64,000 bases of DNA from Alphaproteobacteria bacterium 65-37 (GCA_001897995.1 MKRV01000266.1:1-64000), one strand, 5' to 3'; shown: positions 36,028-44,797, numbered from the stretch's first letter. Program-made: numbers and translations. The notes: generated by a model not told the origin, from the sequence alone.

Positions 36028-36063
36028 GTAATGTTATGCTGTAACGTTACAATATAACGTTCT
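36028..36063 (-). promoter_or_regulatory. Zur-like double operator upstream of the TonB receptor
   Basis: GTAATGTTA (36028-36036) and TAACGTTAC (36042-36050) form a 9-5-9 palindrome with one mismatch, the architecture of enterobacterial Zur boxes (GAAATGTTA-N5-TAACATTTC). A second 9-5-9 palindrome overlaps it (GTAACGTTA 36041-36049 and TAACGTTCT 36055-36063). AT-rich -10-like sequence lies inside. Confidence 0.6.
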
Positions 36064-36099
36064 CGAAGGTCAACTGGAGTGCGGCGTTGCGATCATCTG

Positions 36100-36303
36100 T
36101 TTTGTCCTCCCCATTCAAATGGGGAGGTGCCCGCGTAGTCGCGGGCGGAGGGGGCATATCCCAGCATATGAGCAGCACTTCGCGCGAAGTAACCTTCGCA
36201 CTTGAGTGCCGCGCTCCCAGCAAGGACGCTTTGACTCAAAGGATCATGACCCCTCCGCCCCCGATTACAGGGGCACCTCCCCAATTGGATGGGGAGGACA
36301 AAA
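36100..36303. mobile_element. 204-bp MITE/BIME-like element with 33-bp terminal inverted repeats
   Basis: The left end TTTTGTCCTCCCCATTCAAA... and the right end ...GGATGGGGAGGACAAAA are inverted copies matching at 31 of 33 positions. An inner GGGCGGAGGGG/CCCCTCCGCCC pair nests within. No transposase is encoded. With the receptor operator it fills the gap between the TonB receptor and chorismate mutase genes. Confidence 0.7.
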
Positions 36304-36381
36304 CGCGCGAAACCGACTGAGCGCTTGCCGGGGGACGTACAGCGTCGATATTGGCGCCATCGGCACAAAGAGGAGCGTGAC

Positions 36382-36705
36382 ATGGCCAAGTCCCCGACAG
36401 ATCAGGGCAACGACGACGATGCGCGGGCAATGCTGCTGGAACTGCGCGCGAGCATCGACAACGTCGATGCCGCCCTGATCTATCTCCTGGCCGAGCGCTT
36501 CAAGTGCACGCAGAAGGTCGGGCGGCTCAAGGCGAAGCATGCGATGCCGCCCGCCGACCCGGCCCGCGAACAGCAGCAGGTCGCCCGCCTGCGGGCCCTG
36601 GCCAAGGATGCACAGCTCGATCCGGATTTCGCCGAGAAGCTGCTCGCCTTCATCATCAAGGAGGTCATCCGGCATCACGAGCGGGCCGCCGAGGAGCATG
36701 CATGA
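36382..36705 (+). CDS. Chorismate mutase (AroQ type)
   Basis: A 107-aa all-helical enzyme converting chorismate to prephenate for Phe/Tyr synthesis. 'LRASIDNVDAALIYLLAERFKCTQKVGRLKAKH' carries the conserved Arg, Asp and Lys of helix 1, and 'DPDFAEKLLAFIIKEVIRHHE' closes the active site. The ATG at 36382 has AGGAGCG upstream. The stop overlaps the SDR start (ATGA). There is no signal peptide, so it is the cytosolic monofunctional form. Confidence 0.93.
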   Translation: MAKSPTDQGNDDDARAMLLELRASIDNVDAALIYLLAERFKCTQKVGRLKAKHAMPPADPAREQQQVARLRALAKDAQLDPDFAEKLLAFIIKEVIRHHERAAEEHA

Positions 36706-37556
36706 AGGCAGTCGTCGTCTCGGGCGTGTCGTCCGGCATCGGCGAAGGGGCAGCCCGCGAACTGTGCCGACGGGGCTACAAGGTCTACGGCACCGTTCGC
36801 AGGGCCGAGGACGGCGAACGCCTGCAGAAGGAACTCGGTGACGCCTTCACGCCACTCCATCTCGATGTGACCGATGCTGCGGCCGTGGCCGCGGCGGCCA
36901 GCCAGGTGCGGCAGGATCTCGGTGGAGCCGGCCTGTTCGGCCTGATCAACAACGCCGGCATCGCCGATCCCGGACCGCTCACGGCGATATCGCCCGACTC
37001 GTTGCGACGGCATTTCGAGGTCAATGTCGTGGGCGTCCTTCACATGGTGCAGGCCTTCCTGCCCTTGCTGCGGGCCGCGTCGGGGCAGCGGCCGGGCCGC
37101 ATCGTCAACATCAGCTCGATCGCGGGCCGGCTCGCCTATCCCTTCATGGGCGCCTACGCCGCATCCAAGCATGCGCTGGAGGCGCTGTCGGATTCGCTGC
37201 GGCGCGAGCTCCTGATCTATGGCGTCGACGTGGTGGTCATCCAGCCCGGCACGATCGGCACGCCCATCCTCGACAAGGCGGCGCATCTCGCCTCTTCGTT
37301 TTCCGACAGCGACTATCAGCCGACGCTCCGCTTCCTCGACATGAGCAACGACAAGCGCATGGCCATGCCGGTTGCGGTGGTGACGCGCCGGATCGTCGAC
37401 GCGCTCACGCTCGACCGACCGAGAACGCGCTATGTCATTCCCAACGAACGTTTCCGCCTGTGGCTGATCCCGCGATGCCTGCCGGATCGCTGGCTCGACC
37501 GCATCATCGACCGCATGCTGGGCTTCGAAAGGATCCGCGCCGCGCTCAAGCGCTGA
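36702..37556 (+). CDS. SDR-family oxidoreductase
   Basis: A 284-aa classical short-chain dehydrogenase. Cofactor motif 'VSGVSSGIGEGAAREL', 'LINNAGIADPGP', 'RIVNISSIAGRLAYPFMGAY' and catalytic 'YAASKHALEAL' are intact. The C-terminal tail resembles steroid/retinol-type members. It is translationally coupled to chorismate mutase by a 4-base overlap, though no pathway link is obvious. Its 3' end overlaps the convergent tandem SDR gene by 11 bases. Confidence 0.9.
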   Translation: MKAVVVSGVSSGIGEGAARELCRRGYKVYGTVRRAEDGERLQKELGDAFTPLHLDVTDAAAVAAAASQVRQDLGGAGLFGLINNAGIADPGPLTAISPDSLRRHFEVNVVGVLHMVQAFLPLLRAASGQRPGRIVNISSIAGRLAYPFMGAYAASKHALEALSDSLRRELLIYGVDVVVIQPGTIGTPILDKAAHLASSFSDSDYQPTLRFLDMSNDKRMAMPVAVVTRRIVDALTLDRPRTRYVIPNERFRLWLIPRCLPDRWLDRIIDRMLGFERIRAALKR

Positions 37557-38991
37557 CGGCCGAAGCGGCCTGCAAGCGCCGCCACGCTCGGACGGCGGTT
37601 TCCTCTGGATCCGCGTCGGGCGCTGCCGTGGACAGGCCGATGTTCACGCCGGTCTTCCGGGTCTCGCAAGCCAGAGCTTCACCGAGCCAGGTCGCGTAAG
37701 CCCTGCTTGCCTGGAAGGCAGCCCCCTTGCCGTGACCGTTCGCGGCCCCGAACAGGATCACGCCACCGCGCCGCCGCGCGACCATGCCGGGCAGCAGGCG
37801 CAAGGTGAGATCGCTCAAGGCGCGGATATTCACGGCGAGGAGGTCGAGCTGGGCCTGCCGGCCGAGATCGGCGATCGAGCCGGCGAGAGATGCCTGGGCA
37901 CCGTGCACCAGCACATCGCCATAAAGGCCGCGCTCGCGCAAAGCGCTTTCGACGCATGCACCGGCGTCGCGCCGGGCCAGGTCGACGGCAACGGGGCTGA
38001 CCGACGTTCCACGGGCCGACAGTGCCTCGGCCAGGCGGTCGAGGTCGCCTCCGGCACCGTCGACCAGAACCACGTGCTTCTTCTGCCCCGCGGCGAGCCG
38101 GGCGAAGGCACGGCCGAAGGGAGAGGTGGCGCCGGTGATCACGATAGCGGGCTTTGGGGCGGGCTCTGGCGTCGTGCTTGCGGCCGTTTCGTCATTCGGC
38201 GTACCGGACAGTCCCGCCGTCAGCAGGAGATAGGCACGGGTCGGCACCACATGCAGCGCGAGGGCGGCGAGATGAAAGAAGAGCTGCGGAAAGACGACCG
38301 TCTTTCCGCGCTTGAAGCCATGCCAGCCCGCCGCGGCCGTTGCGTGGGCGCTGATCATCGGCAGACGGTAGATCAGATCGCGGCCGCCCTCTCCGTTGGC
38401 CGGCCACATGCCTGTACGGGCCTTCCCCGGGACGAGGCTGCAGACCCTGACGCCGGTCCCGGAAGACTCACGGACGAGGGCGGCGGTGAACAGGCTGACA
38501 TAGCGCTTGGTCGCATTGTAGATCGCCATGTTCGGCCCGGGGATGTAGGCGCCCATGGAACTGACATTGATGATGCCGCCGCGCCGGCGCGCGATCATTC
38601 CCGGCAGGAAGCGGAGCGTGAGATCGCTGAGGGCGATCACATGGAGATCGACCAGCCGCAACTGAGCAGTCAGCTCATTGCCTGCCGCCGGACCGACGAG
38701 GCTGAGGCCGGCATTGTTGACCAGGATCTCGCAATGGAGGCCGTGTCGGGCAATCGCCGTTTCGACGATGTCGCCGGCACCGAGCGAGGTGAGATCGACA
38801 GGGACGGCATGTGCGTCGATGCCGGTCCGCGCCAGCTCCACGTGCAAGGCCTCGAGACCGGCCTGGTCGCGGTCGATCATCACCACGGCCATGTCTTTGC
38901 TCGGGGCTTCGGCGGCAGCCAAGCGCACGAATTCCCGCCCAATGCCAACGGCCGAGCCGGTAATGACGATGGCAGGCTTCGTGTCGACCAA
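37546..38991 (-). CDS. Tandem SDR fusion with a catalytically dead second domain
   Basis: A 481-aa protein made of two SDR folds. Domain 1 (about 1-250) is complete: 'VITGSAVGIGREF', 'LVNNAGLSLVGP', 'IINVSSMGAYIPGPNMAIYN' with YNATK. After a Thr/Pro/Glu linker, domain 2 (about 276-481) keeps the fold ('VITGATSPFGRAFARLAAG', 'ALSDLTLRLLPGMVARRRGG'), but NNAG is replaced by HGAQ, the serine strand by 'FGAANG', and YxxxK by FQASR. So one domain is probably an enzyme and the other a binding or regulatory partner. The two share 'LSDLTLR.LPGM.ARRRGG', suggesting internal duplication. Function is unknown. Confidence 0.82.
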   Translation of the reverse strand: MVDTKPAIVITGSAVGIGREFVRLAAAEAPSKDMAVVMIDRDQAGLEALHVELARTGIDAHAVPVDLTSLGAGDIVETAIARHGLHCEILVNNAGLSLVGPAAGNELTAQLRLVDLHVIALSDLTLRFLPGMIARRRGGIINVSSMGAYIPGPNMAIYNATKRYVSLFTAALVRESSGTGVRVCSLVPGKARTGMWPANGEGGRDLIYRLPMISAHATAAAGWHGFKRGKTVVFPQLFFHLAALALHVVPTRAYLLLTAGLSGTPNDETAASTTPEPAPKPAIVITGATSPFGRAFARLAAGQKKHVVLVDGAGGDLDRLAEALSARGTSVSPVAVDLARRDAGACVESALRERGLYGDVLVHGAQASLAGSIADLGRQAQLDLLAVNIRALSDLTLRLLPGMVARRRGGVILFGAANGHGKGAAFQASRAYATWLGEALACETRKTGVNIGLSTAAPDADPEETAVRAWRRLQAASAVSA

Positions 38992-39144
38992 ACGTGTCGC
39001 CTCGTCACTCGAGGGCCCGACGCTTCGGGCAGGAATCGTCGATTGCGCTGCTCTTGTGCGTCTCCAGTATCTCCGACTTCTGCATTGTCCGGCTTGCTGA
39101 TGTCAGCCAGGCGGACAATGCTTTGGGGCTAACAAGCCCGATGG

Positions 39145-39693
<549 letters not shown>

Positions 39694-39827
39694 CGCGTGA
39701 GGCTGCCACGATCAGAGTTGGATGGGAAGCTTCGGCGGTTCGATTGGCCCGACGGACCGGACGAGCATGGACCTCGCATCCATCCGGCTATGGCTGAGCG
39801 CTCAGGAGCGCCTACCCTCGTTCACCG

Positions 39828-40535
39828 TCACTTCTGCGATCGGCTTGTCCAGCGCGGCGGCAAGAGGTGGGTGTTGAGGAAGAAACGCACGCTGTTGTCG
39901 GTCAGCCGCAGGAAGTCGATCAGCGGCACGTCGTACTTGGCCTGGAAGTAGATTTCCGACCGTTGGGCAATGCCAGGGTCTTCGTTGATCGGATGGCCGA
40001 TCAGGCTGCGAAAGGGGCAGGTGAAGGTTGCCGATTGCCCCGGTTCCAGGCCGCGAGCCGCACCCTGGGGAAACTTCACGTCAGTCGCCTCGAGCAGGGT
40101 GGGCGGCAGACCTGAGGCGCGGACATGGTCGAGCACGCAGCCGATCTTGAGGTTGGCCAGGGCGAACCAGGCGTCCTTGTTCTCCACCTTGAAAGTCACG
40201 TCGAAGGGCGAGCCTTCCTTGACCTCCTCCGAGACGTAGGACGGAACCGGCCGCAGTGACCAGACGGCGAAGCCGAGCGCACCGGCCACCATGAGGACGA
40301 TCAAGGTCATGAACAGGCGCTCGAGCGACTGCGCGCCGTCGCGCGCCATCATCATCAGCTCCTGCTTCAGTGTCGTCTTCGGGGGTGGCATCGGTGGCGG
40401 CGCCTGCCGCGCCCGGGCACGCGGGGCGCGCGGCTGCAGTGGCAGCTGCGGCTGCTTCGGAGGGGCGGCCTTCGAGCTCGCAGAAGCGCTCTTCTTGCTG
40501 CCTGCCTTCTTTTTAGGCTTCTGCTTCGTCGCCAT
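39828..40535 (-). CDS. Single-pass membrane protein with Lys/Pro-rich cytoplasmic tail
   Basis: I do not recognise a family. The 235-aa protein begins with about 50 residues of Lys, Ala and Pro ('MATKQKPKKKAGSKKSASAS') that would lie in the cytoplasm and could bind acidic partners. One transmembrane helix follows ('LFMTLIVLMVAGALGFAVWS', residues about 75-95), then a roughly 140-residue periplasmic domain with beta-sandwich character ('GSPFDVTFKVENKDAWFALA', 'LEPGQSATFTCPF'). Two cysteines, in 'KIGCVLDHV' and 'TFTCPF', could form a disulfide. It is divergent from a cupin gene. Confidence 0.72.
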   Translation of the reverse strand: MATKQKPKKKAGSKKSASASSKAAPPKQPQLPLQPRAPRARARQAPPPMPPPKTTLKQELMMMARDGAQSLERLFMTLIVLMVAGALGFAVWSLRPVPSYVSEEVKEGSPFDVTFKVENKDAWFALANLKIGCVLDHVRASGLPPTLLEATDVKFPQGAARGLEPGQSATFTCPFRSLIGHPINEDPGIAQRSEIYFQAKYDVPLIDFLRLTDNSVRFFLNTHLLPPRWTSRSQK

Positions 40536-40722
40536 CGGGTTGGTTATCTAACAAGCCTGAGCGCCGAGGGCAGTTACTATTTTGTTCTCTCATCCTCCGG
40601 GCGGTTTTCTGCCTGGATCGTCGGGATCTTCCGTCACCGACATTGCACTTCCGTGATAGGTTTCGATGACCGCGTTCAGAAGCGTGCGCGTGCGCAGGGT
40701 TATGAGCCTGTTGGAGGGACGC

Positions 40723-40989
40723 ATGAATCCCGCTGCTTTCGAGGACCAGCTCAAGAGCGAAGGCTATGTCGTCTCGACCAGTGAGACGATCGGCCCCAAG
40801 GTGAATCCGGCGCACAGCCATCCCTTCGACGTGAAGGCGCTGGTGCTCAAGGGCGCCATCACGCTGACATGCGACGGAAAGAGCCAGACCTTCGGGCCAG
40901 GTGAGGTCTTCGAAATGGCGCGAAAGTGCGAACATTTCGAAAGCTATGGGCCTGAGGGCGCCGTGGTCCTCGCTGGGCGGCGAACCTAG
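40723..40989 (+). CDS. Small cupin-domain protein
   Basis: An 88-aa single-cupin protein. The metal-binding motif is recognisable in 'NPAHSHPFDVKALVLKGAIT' and 'GPGEVFEMARKCEHFE', with two His, an acidic residue and a distal His. Such proteins bind metals or small ligands; the role is unknown. The ATG at 40723 follows GGAGGG at the right distance and replaces the longer track start. It converges with the following SDR gene, leaving 11 bp. Confidence 0.82.
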   Translation: MNPAAFEDQLKSEGYVVSTSETIGPKVNPAHSHPFDVKALVLKGAITLTCDGKSQTFGPGEVFEMARKCEHFESYGPEGAVVLAGRRT

Positions 40990-41000
40990 GCTACCAAGCC

Positions 41001-41900
41001 TCAGTGCCGTCGACCGGCAGGAGCCGGCGCGAACATGTCGCGCATCCGGGCGAGATAGTGATCCTCAGAGGTCGTCCACCTGAGCTCGGCAAGCAGCTTG
41101 CTGTCGGCGCCGGCCGGATAGCGAAGCTTGTCGCTTTGGTCGGTCGCGGCCGCCAACGCGGCTTCTGCGACTTCCGCTTCGGTGCAGTAAGCCGTCGGGT
41201 AGCTGGCCAACTTCTGGAAATACGATTGAGCGAAGGCGCCATAATCGTCCGGGATCAAACCCTGCAGCCGCGGTCCGGCATTCGCGCTGAAGTTCGTGGT
41301 CGGCGCGTAGCCCGGCTCGATCAGCCTGGCTTTGATGCCGAATGGCTCCAACTCGTAGGACAGCGCTTCGGTGAAGCCTTCGACGGCGCACTTACTGGCC
41401 GCGTAGACCGCGGAGAGCGGCATCGGTCCGATGCCGGCACTCGATGTCACATTGATGATGGTGCCGCAGCCTCGTGCGCGCATACGCGGTATCACGGCGC
41501 GACAGGTGGCGAAGACGCCGAAGGTATTGGTCTCGAATATCTCGTGCACCACGCGGTCCGGCGTCGCCTCGACGATCGAGGCCAGTCCGATTCCCGCGTT
41601 GTTCACCAGGACGTCGATGGCCCCGAAGGCGGCGGCAGCTTCCTCGAGCGCATTCTCGATGCTCTTCGAATCGGTAACGTCGAGGGGCAGCACGACCAGC
41701 CGATCGGAGGGCAGCCGATCGGAGGGCAGCCGATGGGAGGGCAGCCGATGGGAGGGCAGCCGATGGGAGGCAGCCGCGAACACTTCGGGATCAGGACGCC
41801 GCATCGTGGCGACGACGTTCCATCCGCGGCGGTGAAAGAGGTCCGCCATCGCCTTGCCGTAGCCTGAAGACGTACCGGTTATCAGGACTGTCCTCGTCAT
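41001..41900 (-). CDS. SDR-family oxidoreductase with internal 5-residue repeat
   Basis: A 299-aa classical SDR: 'VLITGTSSGYGKAMADL', 'LVNNAGIGLASIVEATP', 'IINVTSSAGIGPMPLSAV' and catalytic 'YAASKCAVEGF'. Between the second strand and 'LPLDVTDSKS', residues about 48-72 are an expansion of SHRLP/SDRLP units encoded by 15-bp tandem repeats; relatives normally have one such unit there. The insert is in frame and near the adenosine-ribose pocket, so it might alter cofactor binding. It is divergent from an AraC regulator that probably controls it. Confidence 0.88.
   Translation of the reverse strand: MTRTVLITGTSSGYGKAMADLFHRRGWNVVATMRRPDPEVFAAASHRLPSHRLPSHRLPSDRLPSDRLVVLPLDVTDSKSIENALEEAAAAFGAIDVLVNNAGIGLASIVEATPDRVVHEIFETNTFGVFATCRAVIPRMRARGCGTIINVTSSAGIGPMPLSAVYAASKCAVEGFTEALSYELEPFGIKARLIEPGYAPTTNFSANAGPRLQGLIPDDYGAFAQSYFQKLASYPTAYCTEAEVAEAALAAATDQSDKLRYPAGADSKLLAELRWTTSEDHYLARMRDMFAPAPAGRRH
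41701..41774. repeat. 15-bp tandem repeat within an SDR gene
   Basis: Units CGATCGGAGGGCAGC (two) and CGATGGGAGGGCAGC (two) are followed by a 14-bp variant lacking one G. Each full unit encodes five residues on the minus strand, so copy changes keep the frame. Confidence 0.9.
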
Positions 41901-41947
41901 TATCTGTGCTCCTGTTTGCTGGCCTGCCCCAACCTAGACGAGGAATT

Positions 41948-41993
41948 TGGACGATAAATAATTGATCATCCTGATTTGATTACCTATCGTCCA
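41948..41993. promoter_or_regulatory. Inverted-repeat operator between SDR and AraC genes
   Basis: TGGACGATA (41948-41956) and TATCGTCCA (41985-41993) are perfect inverted copies separated by 28 bp of AT-rich DNA. The right arm ends three bases before the AraC-type start codon. This is the likely binding site of that regulator. Confidence 0.55.
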
Positions 41994-41996
41994 GAT

Positions 41997-42935
41997 ATGG
42001 ACCCTTTGAGCGAAGTGATCGGGTTGCTCCGACCCCATGCCGCCCTGTCGAAGCCAATCACCGGGCGAGGCCGGTGGGGCGTCCGCTACGCCGCTTATGG
42101 CCAGCCGGGCTTTGCCCTTGTTCTCGAGGGCCGTTGCTGGCTGGCCGTAGAGGACGCCGAGCCGGCGCTTGTCGATCGTGGAGACTTCGTGCTGCTGCCG
42201 GCCACGCCGGCCTTCGCGCTGATGAGCGAGCCTGGCGCCGATTGCCTTCCGGTGGAGCCGACGAACGTCGCCGTTCGGCACGGCGATGCGACAGGGGAGC
42301 CGGACTTTCGGATGTTCGGCGGGGCCTTCCAGGTCGAGCCGGCGCATGCTGGCATGCTGCTCGCGCTGCTGCCTCGGGTGATCCATGTCAGGGCCGCCGA
42401 TCGCGGCACTGAGCGTCTCGCCCGTTTGGTCGATCTGATTGCCGAAGAGTGCGCCGGTGTGGCGCCCGGACGCGACATGATCCTCGAGCGGCTTCTGGAA
42501 GTCATGATGATGGAGTGCCTTCGCGGCAATGGACCGGCCGGGAACGGAATCGGCGAGGGAGGACTGTCGGCAGATCTGCTCGCTGGACTGCGCGATGGCG
42601 CGTTGGCGAGAGCGCTGGAGGTGCTCCATGCCGACGTGCGGGCGAAATGGACGGTGGCCGGGCTCGCCAAGCTTGCCGGCATGTCGCGGTCGGCTTTTGC
42701 GGCGCGGTTCGCCGAAGTCCTCGGCTGCAGTCCGATCGAGTACCTGCTGCGTTGGCGGATGACGTTGGCGTGCGACGCCTTGAGGCGGGGTGGGGTGCCG
42801 CTCGATCGCGTTGCCTTGGCGATTGGCTACGACTCCGCCAGCGCCTTCAGCACGGCTTTTCGTAAACGATTTGGCTGCTCCCCCGGAGCTTACGGCCGCG
42901 CGCAGCAGACAGGACGAACCGCTGCCCTGCAGTAA
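41997..42935 (+). CDS. AraC-family transcriptional regulator (cupin_6 type)
   Basis: A 312-aa regulator. The N-terminal cupin-like effector domain ('GFALVLEGRCWLAVEDAEPA', 'DRGDFVLLPATPAFAL') precedes two C-terminal HTH motifs ('WTVAGLAKLAGMSRSAFAARF' and 'PLDRVALAIGYDSASAFSTAF') ending in the usual 'FRKRFGCSPGAYGR'. The ATG at 41997 is used rather than the TTG at 41976, which lies within the operator. It is divergent from the SDR gene with the repeat insert; AraC/cupin_6 regulators commonly control an adjacent oxidoreductase. Confidence 0.92.
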   Translation: MDPLSEVIGLLRPHAALSKPITGRGRWGVRYAAYGQPGFALVLEGRCWLAVEDAEPALVDRGDFVLLPATPAFALMSEPGADCLPVEPTNVAVRHGDATGEPDFRMFGGAFQVEPAHAGMLLALLPRVIHVRAADRGTERLARLVDLIAEECAGVAPGRDMILERLLEVMMMECLRGNGPAGNGIGEGGLSADLLAGLRDGALARALEVLHADVRAKWTVAGLAKLAGMSRSAFAARFAEVLGCSPIEYLLRWRMTLACDALRRGGVPLDRVALAIGYDSASAFSTAFRKRFGCSPGAYGRAQQTGRTAALQ

Positions 42936-42936
42936 C

Positions 42937-42960
42937 ATGGAAATGGAATCCTATTTCCAT
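42937..42960. promoter_or_regulatory. IclR-type palindromic operator
   Basis: ATGGAAAT (42937-42944) and ATTTCCAT (42953-42960) are perfect inverted arms eight bases apart, resembling the TGGAAA/TTTCCA sites of IclR regulators. A candidate -35 TTGACT starts at 42960 and TAACCT lies 18 bp further on, so binding would block the promoter of the following operon. Confidence 0.6.
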
Positions 42961-43008
42961 TGACTCATTGAAGCCGGCGAGACTAACCTTGGGCCCAAGG
43001 AGAGACGA

Positions 43009-43776
43009 ATGCCGGACGGCTTGCAGACAACCGCGTCGATTGCGAGGGGCCTCGAAATCCTGAGGGCTTTCGCCTCCGATCAGGAGTGGCTCGGCAACCA
43101 GGAGCTGGCGGAACTGACCGGCCTGCCGAAGTCCACGATCAGCCGGGCCACGAACACGCTGGTCGCGGCTGGTTTCCTCGAATCGGGAGAGGGCCAGCAG
43201 AAGTTCCGCCTCGGACCTGCCGTCCTTCTGCTCGCAGGTCGCGTGACCGGCCTCGAGGCGCTGCGTGTCGCGCTGCGTCCAGAACTTCAGGCCGTGGCGT
43301 CGGGCTTTGGTGTCAGCGTCGGCGCTGCTCATGTCGACCGCGAGGACATCGTCTACTTCGAGTATCGGCGCTCGAGTGCGCCCGTATCGTTGTCACTGTC
43401 GGTGGGATCGCGTGTGCCGATCCTCAACACTGCGGCGGGATCGGCGATCCTGGCCTTGTCGTCGGCCGGCGAACGCGAGCTGATCTTCACGACGGCCGCC
43501 GAGCGCGGCGGCCGGCCGGCTACCGACGCGTTGCAGCGTCAGGTCGCCCAGGCGGAGGACGAATACCACCGTGACGGTTATTGCCGGTCGTTCGGCACGT
43601 GGCACGCCGAGGTCAATGCCATTGCCGTGCCTTACCGGGTTCCCGCCAGTGGACTGCTGACGGCGCTGACGGCGGCGGGCCCGCCATACAGCGTATCCAA
43701 GGAACACCTTGAGAAGGAGGTCGCGCCCGGTCTTCACAAGCTGATCCGGACCCTGGACTCGAGGTATGGCCGATGA
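43009..43776 (+). CDS. IclR-family transcriptional regulator
   Basis: A 255-aa regulator. The winged HTH ('NQELAELTGLPKSTISRATN') is followed by the effector-binding domain ('GVSVGAAHVDREDIVYFEYR', 'SVGSRVPILNTAAGSAILAL', 'SFGTWHAEVNAIAVPYRV'). It overlaps the next gene, a TctC-type binding protein, by four bases, and a TGGAAAT-type palindrome lies in its promoter. The simplest reading is an autoregulator sensing the ligand taken up by that binding protein, often an aromatic or dicarboxylic acid. Confidence 0.92.
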   Translation: MPDGLQTTASIARGLEILRAFASDQEWLGNQELAELTGLPKSTISRATNTLVAAGFLESGEGQQKFRLGPAVLLLAGRVTGLEALRVALRPELQAVASGFGVSVGAAHVDREDIVYFEYRRSSAPVSLSLSVGSRVPILNTAAGSAILALSSAGERELIFTTAAERGGRPATDALQRQVAQAEDEYHRDGYCRSFGTWHAEVNAIAVPYRVPASGLLTALTAAGPPYSVSKEHLEKEVAPGLHKLIRTLDSRYGR

Positions 43777-44771
43777 CCGACGATGCGGCCTTCAAGGCGA
43801 TCTCTCGCCGGCTTCTGCTGAATGCCTTCGTGGCGACCGGCAGCGCCTCTTTGTCCGCGGCCGCCTTCGGCCAGGGCGCGTCGGGAGGCACGACGAAACT
43901 CATCGTCCCCTATGCGACGGGGGGAACCGCCGATCTCGTCGCACGCGCGGCCGGCGACCGCATTGCGCAGAAGCTGGGCGCGCCCGTCGTGCCCGACTAC
44001 CGTCCGGGCGGCAACCTCGTGATCGGGGCGCAGGCCGCGGCAGCGGCTCCTCCCGATGGCCGGACCTTGTTTCTGGGAACGGGCACCAGCCAGTGCCTCA
44101 ACCCTTTGCTTCGGAGCGATCTGCCCTATCGCGCCGATCAGTTCGCGCCCGTCGCGATGCTGACCGAGAACTCCTATCTCTTCGTGGTGCCGCCGAGCAG
44201 CCCGGCACGCTCGCTCAAGGAGTTCGTCGACTACGCCAGGCAGAAGCCCGGGCAGCTGAACTACGGCTCCTTCGGCGTCGGCAACATCACGCATCTCGGG
44301 ACCGAGTGGCTGTGTCAGATGGCCGGCATATCGATGCAGAACGTGCCTTACCGGGCCGGCACGCAGGCCGATCTCGACCTTCTCGGCGGTCGGCTGGACT
44401 TCCTGATGACGACGTTCTCGATCCTTCCTCACGTGAAGTCCGGTGCGGCCAGGGCGCTCGCGGTCTCCATGCCCGAGCGGTTCGCTTTGCTTGCGGAAAC
44501 GCCGACCGTCGCGGAGCAGGGATATCCCGACTATGACGTTCGAGGCTGGTTCGCCCTGTTTGCGCCGACCGGCACGCCGGCGCCGCTGCTGAAATCCCTG
44601 AACGAGGCCTGCAACCTGGCGATGGCCGACGCCTCGGTGCGCGAGGCCTTCGCGCCGCAGGGGCTCGTTCCGGTCGGGGGCGCTCCCGACCTCCTCGCCA
44701 AGCAGATCGCGGCGGAAAATGCACGCTGGGCGCCGATCATCGAGCGGCTCGGATTGCGGGACAAGGCCTAG
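43773..44771 (+). CDS. Tripartite tricarboxylate transporter-type substrate-binding protein (Bug/TctC)
   Basis: A 332-aa periplasmic binding protein exported by a signal peptide with a twin-arginine look ('ISRRLLLNAFVATGSASLSA'). The Bug-family body shows 'LIVPYATGGTADLVARAAGD', 'DYRPGGNLVIGAQAAAAAPP', 'NYGSFGVGNITHLGTEWL' and 'FGLFAPTGTPAP'-like 'WFALFAPTGTPAPLL'. These proteins bind carboxylates. No TctA/TctB membrane genes are nearby, so it is an orphan that either shares a transporter elsewhere or acts as a sensor. Confidence 0.9.
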   Translation: MTDDAAFKAISRRLLLNAFVATGSASLSAAAFGQGASGGTTKLIVPYATGGTADLVARAAGDRIAQKLGAPVVPDYRPGGNLVIGAQAAAAAPPDGRTLFLGTGTSQCLNPLLRSDLPYRADQFAPVAMLTENSYLFVVPPSSPARSLKEFVDYARQKPGQLNYGSFGVGNITHLGTEWLCQMAGISMQNVPYRAGTQADLDLLGGRLDFLMTTFSILPHVKSGAARALAVSMPERFALLAETPTVAEQGYPDYDVRGWFALFAPTGTPAPLLKSLNEACNLAMADASVREAFAPQGLVPVGGAPDLLAKQIAAENARWAPIIERLGLRDKA

Positions 44772-44797
44772 GAAACCGAAAGCAAGGAGCCGGTAAG

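Noticed and set aside
36028-36063. Fur box as explanation of the receptor operator
   Set aside because: The arms lack the GATAATGAT-type hexamer pattern and fit the 9-5-9 Zur layout better.
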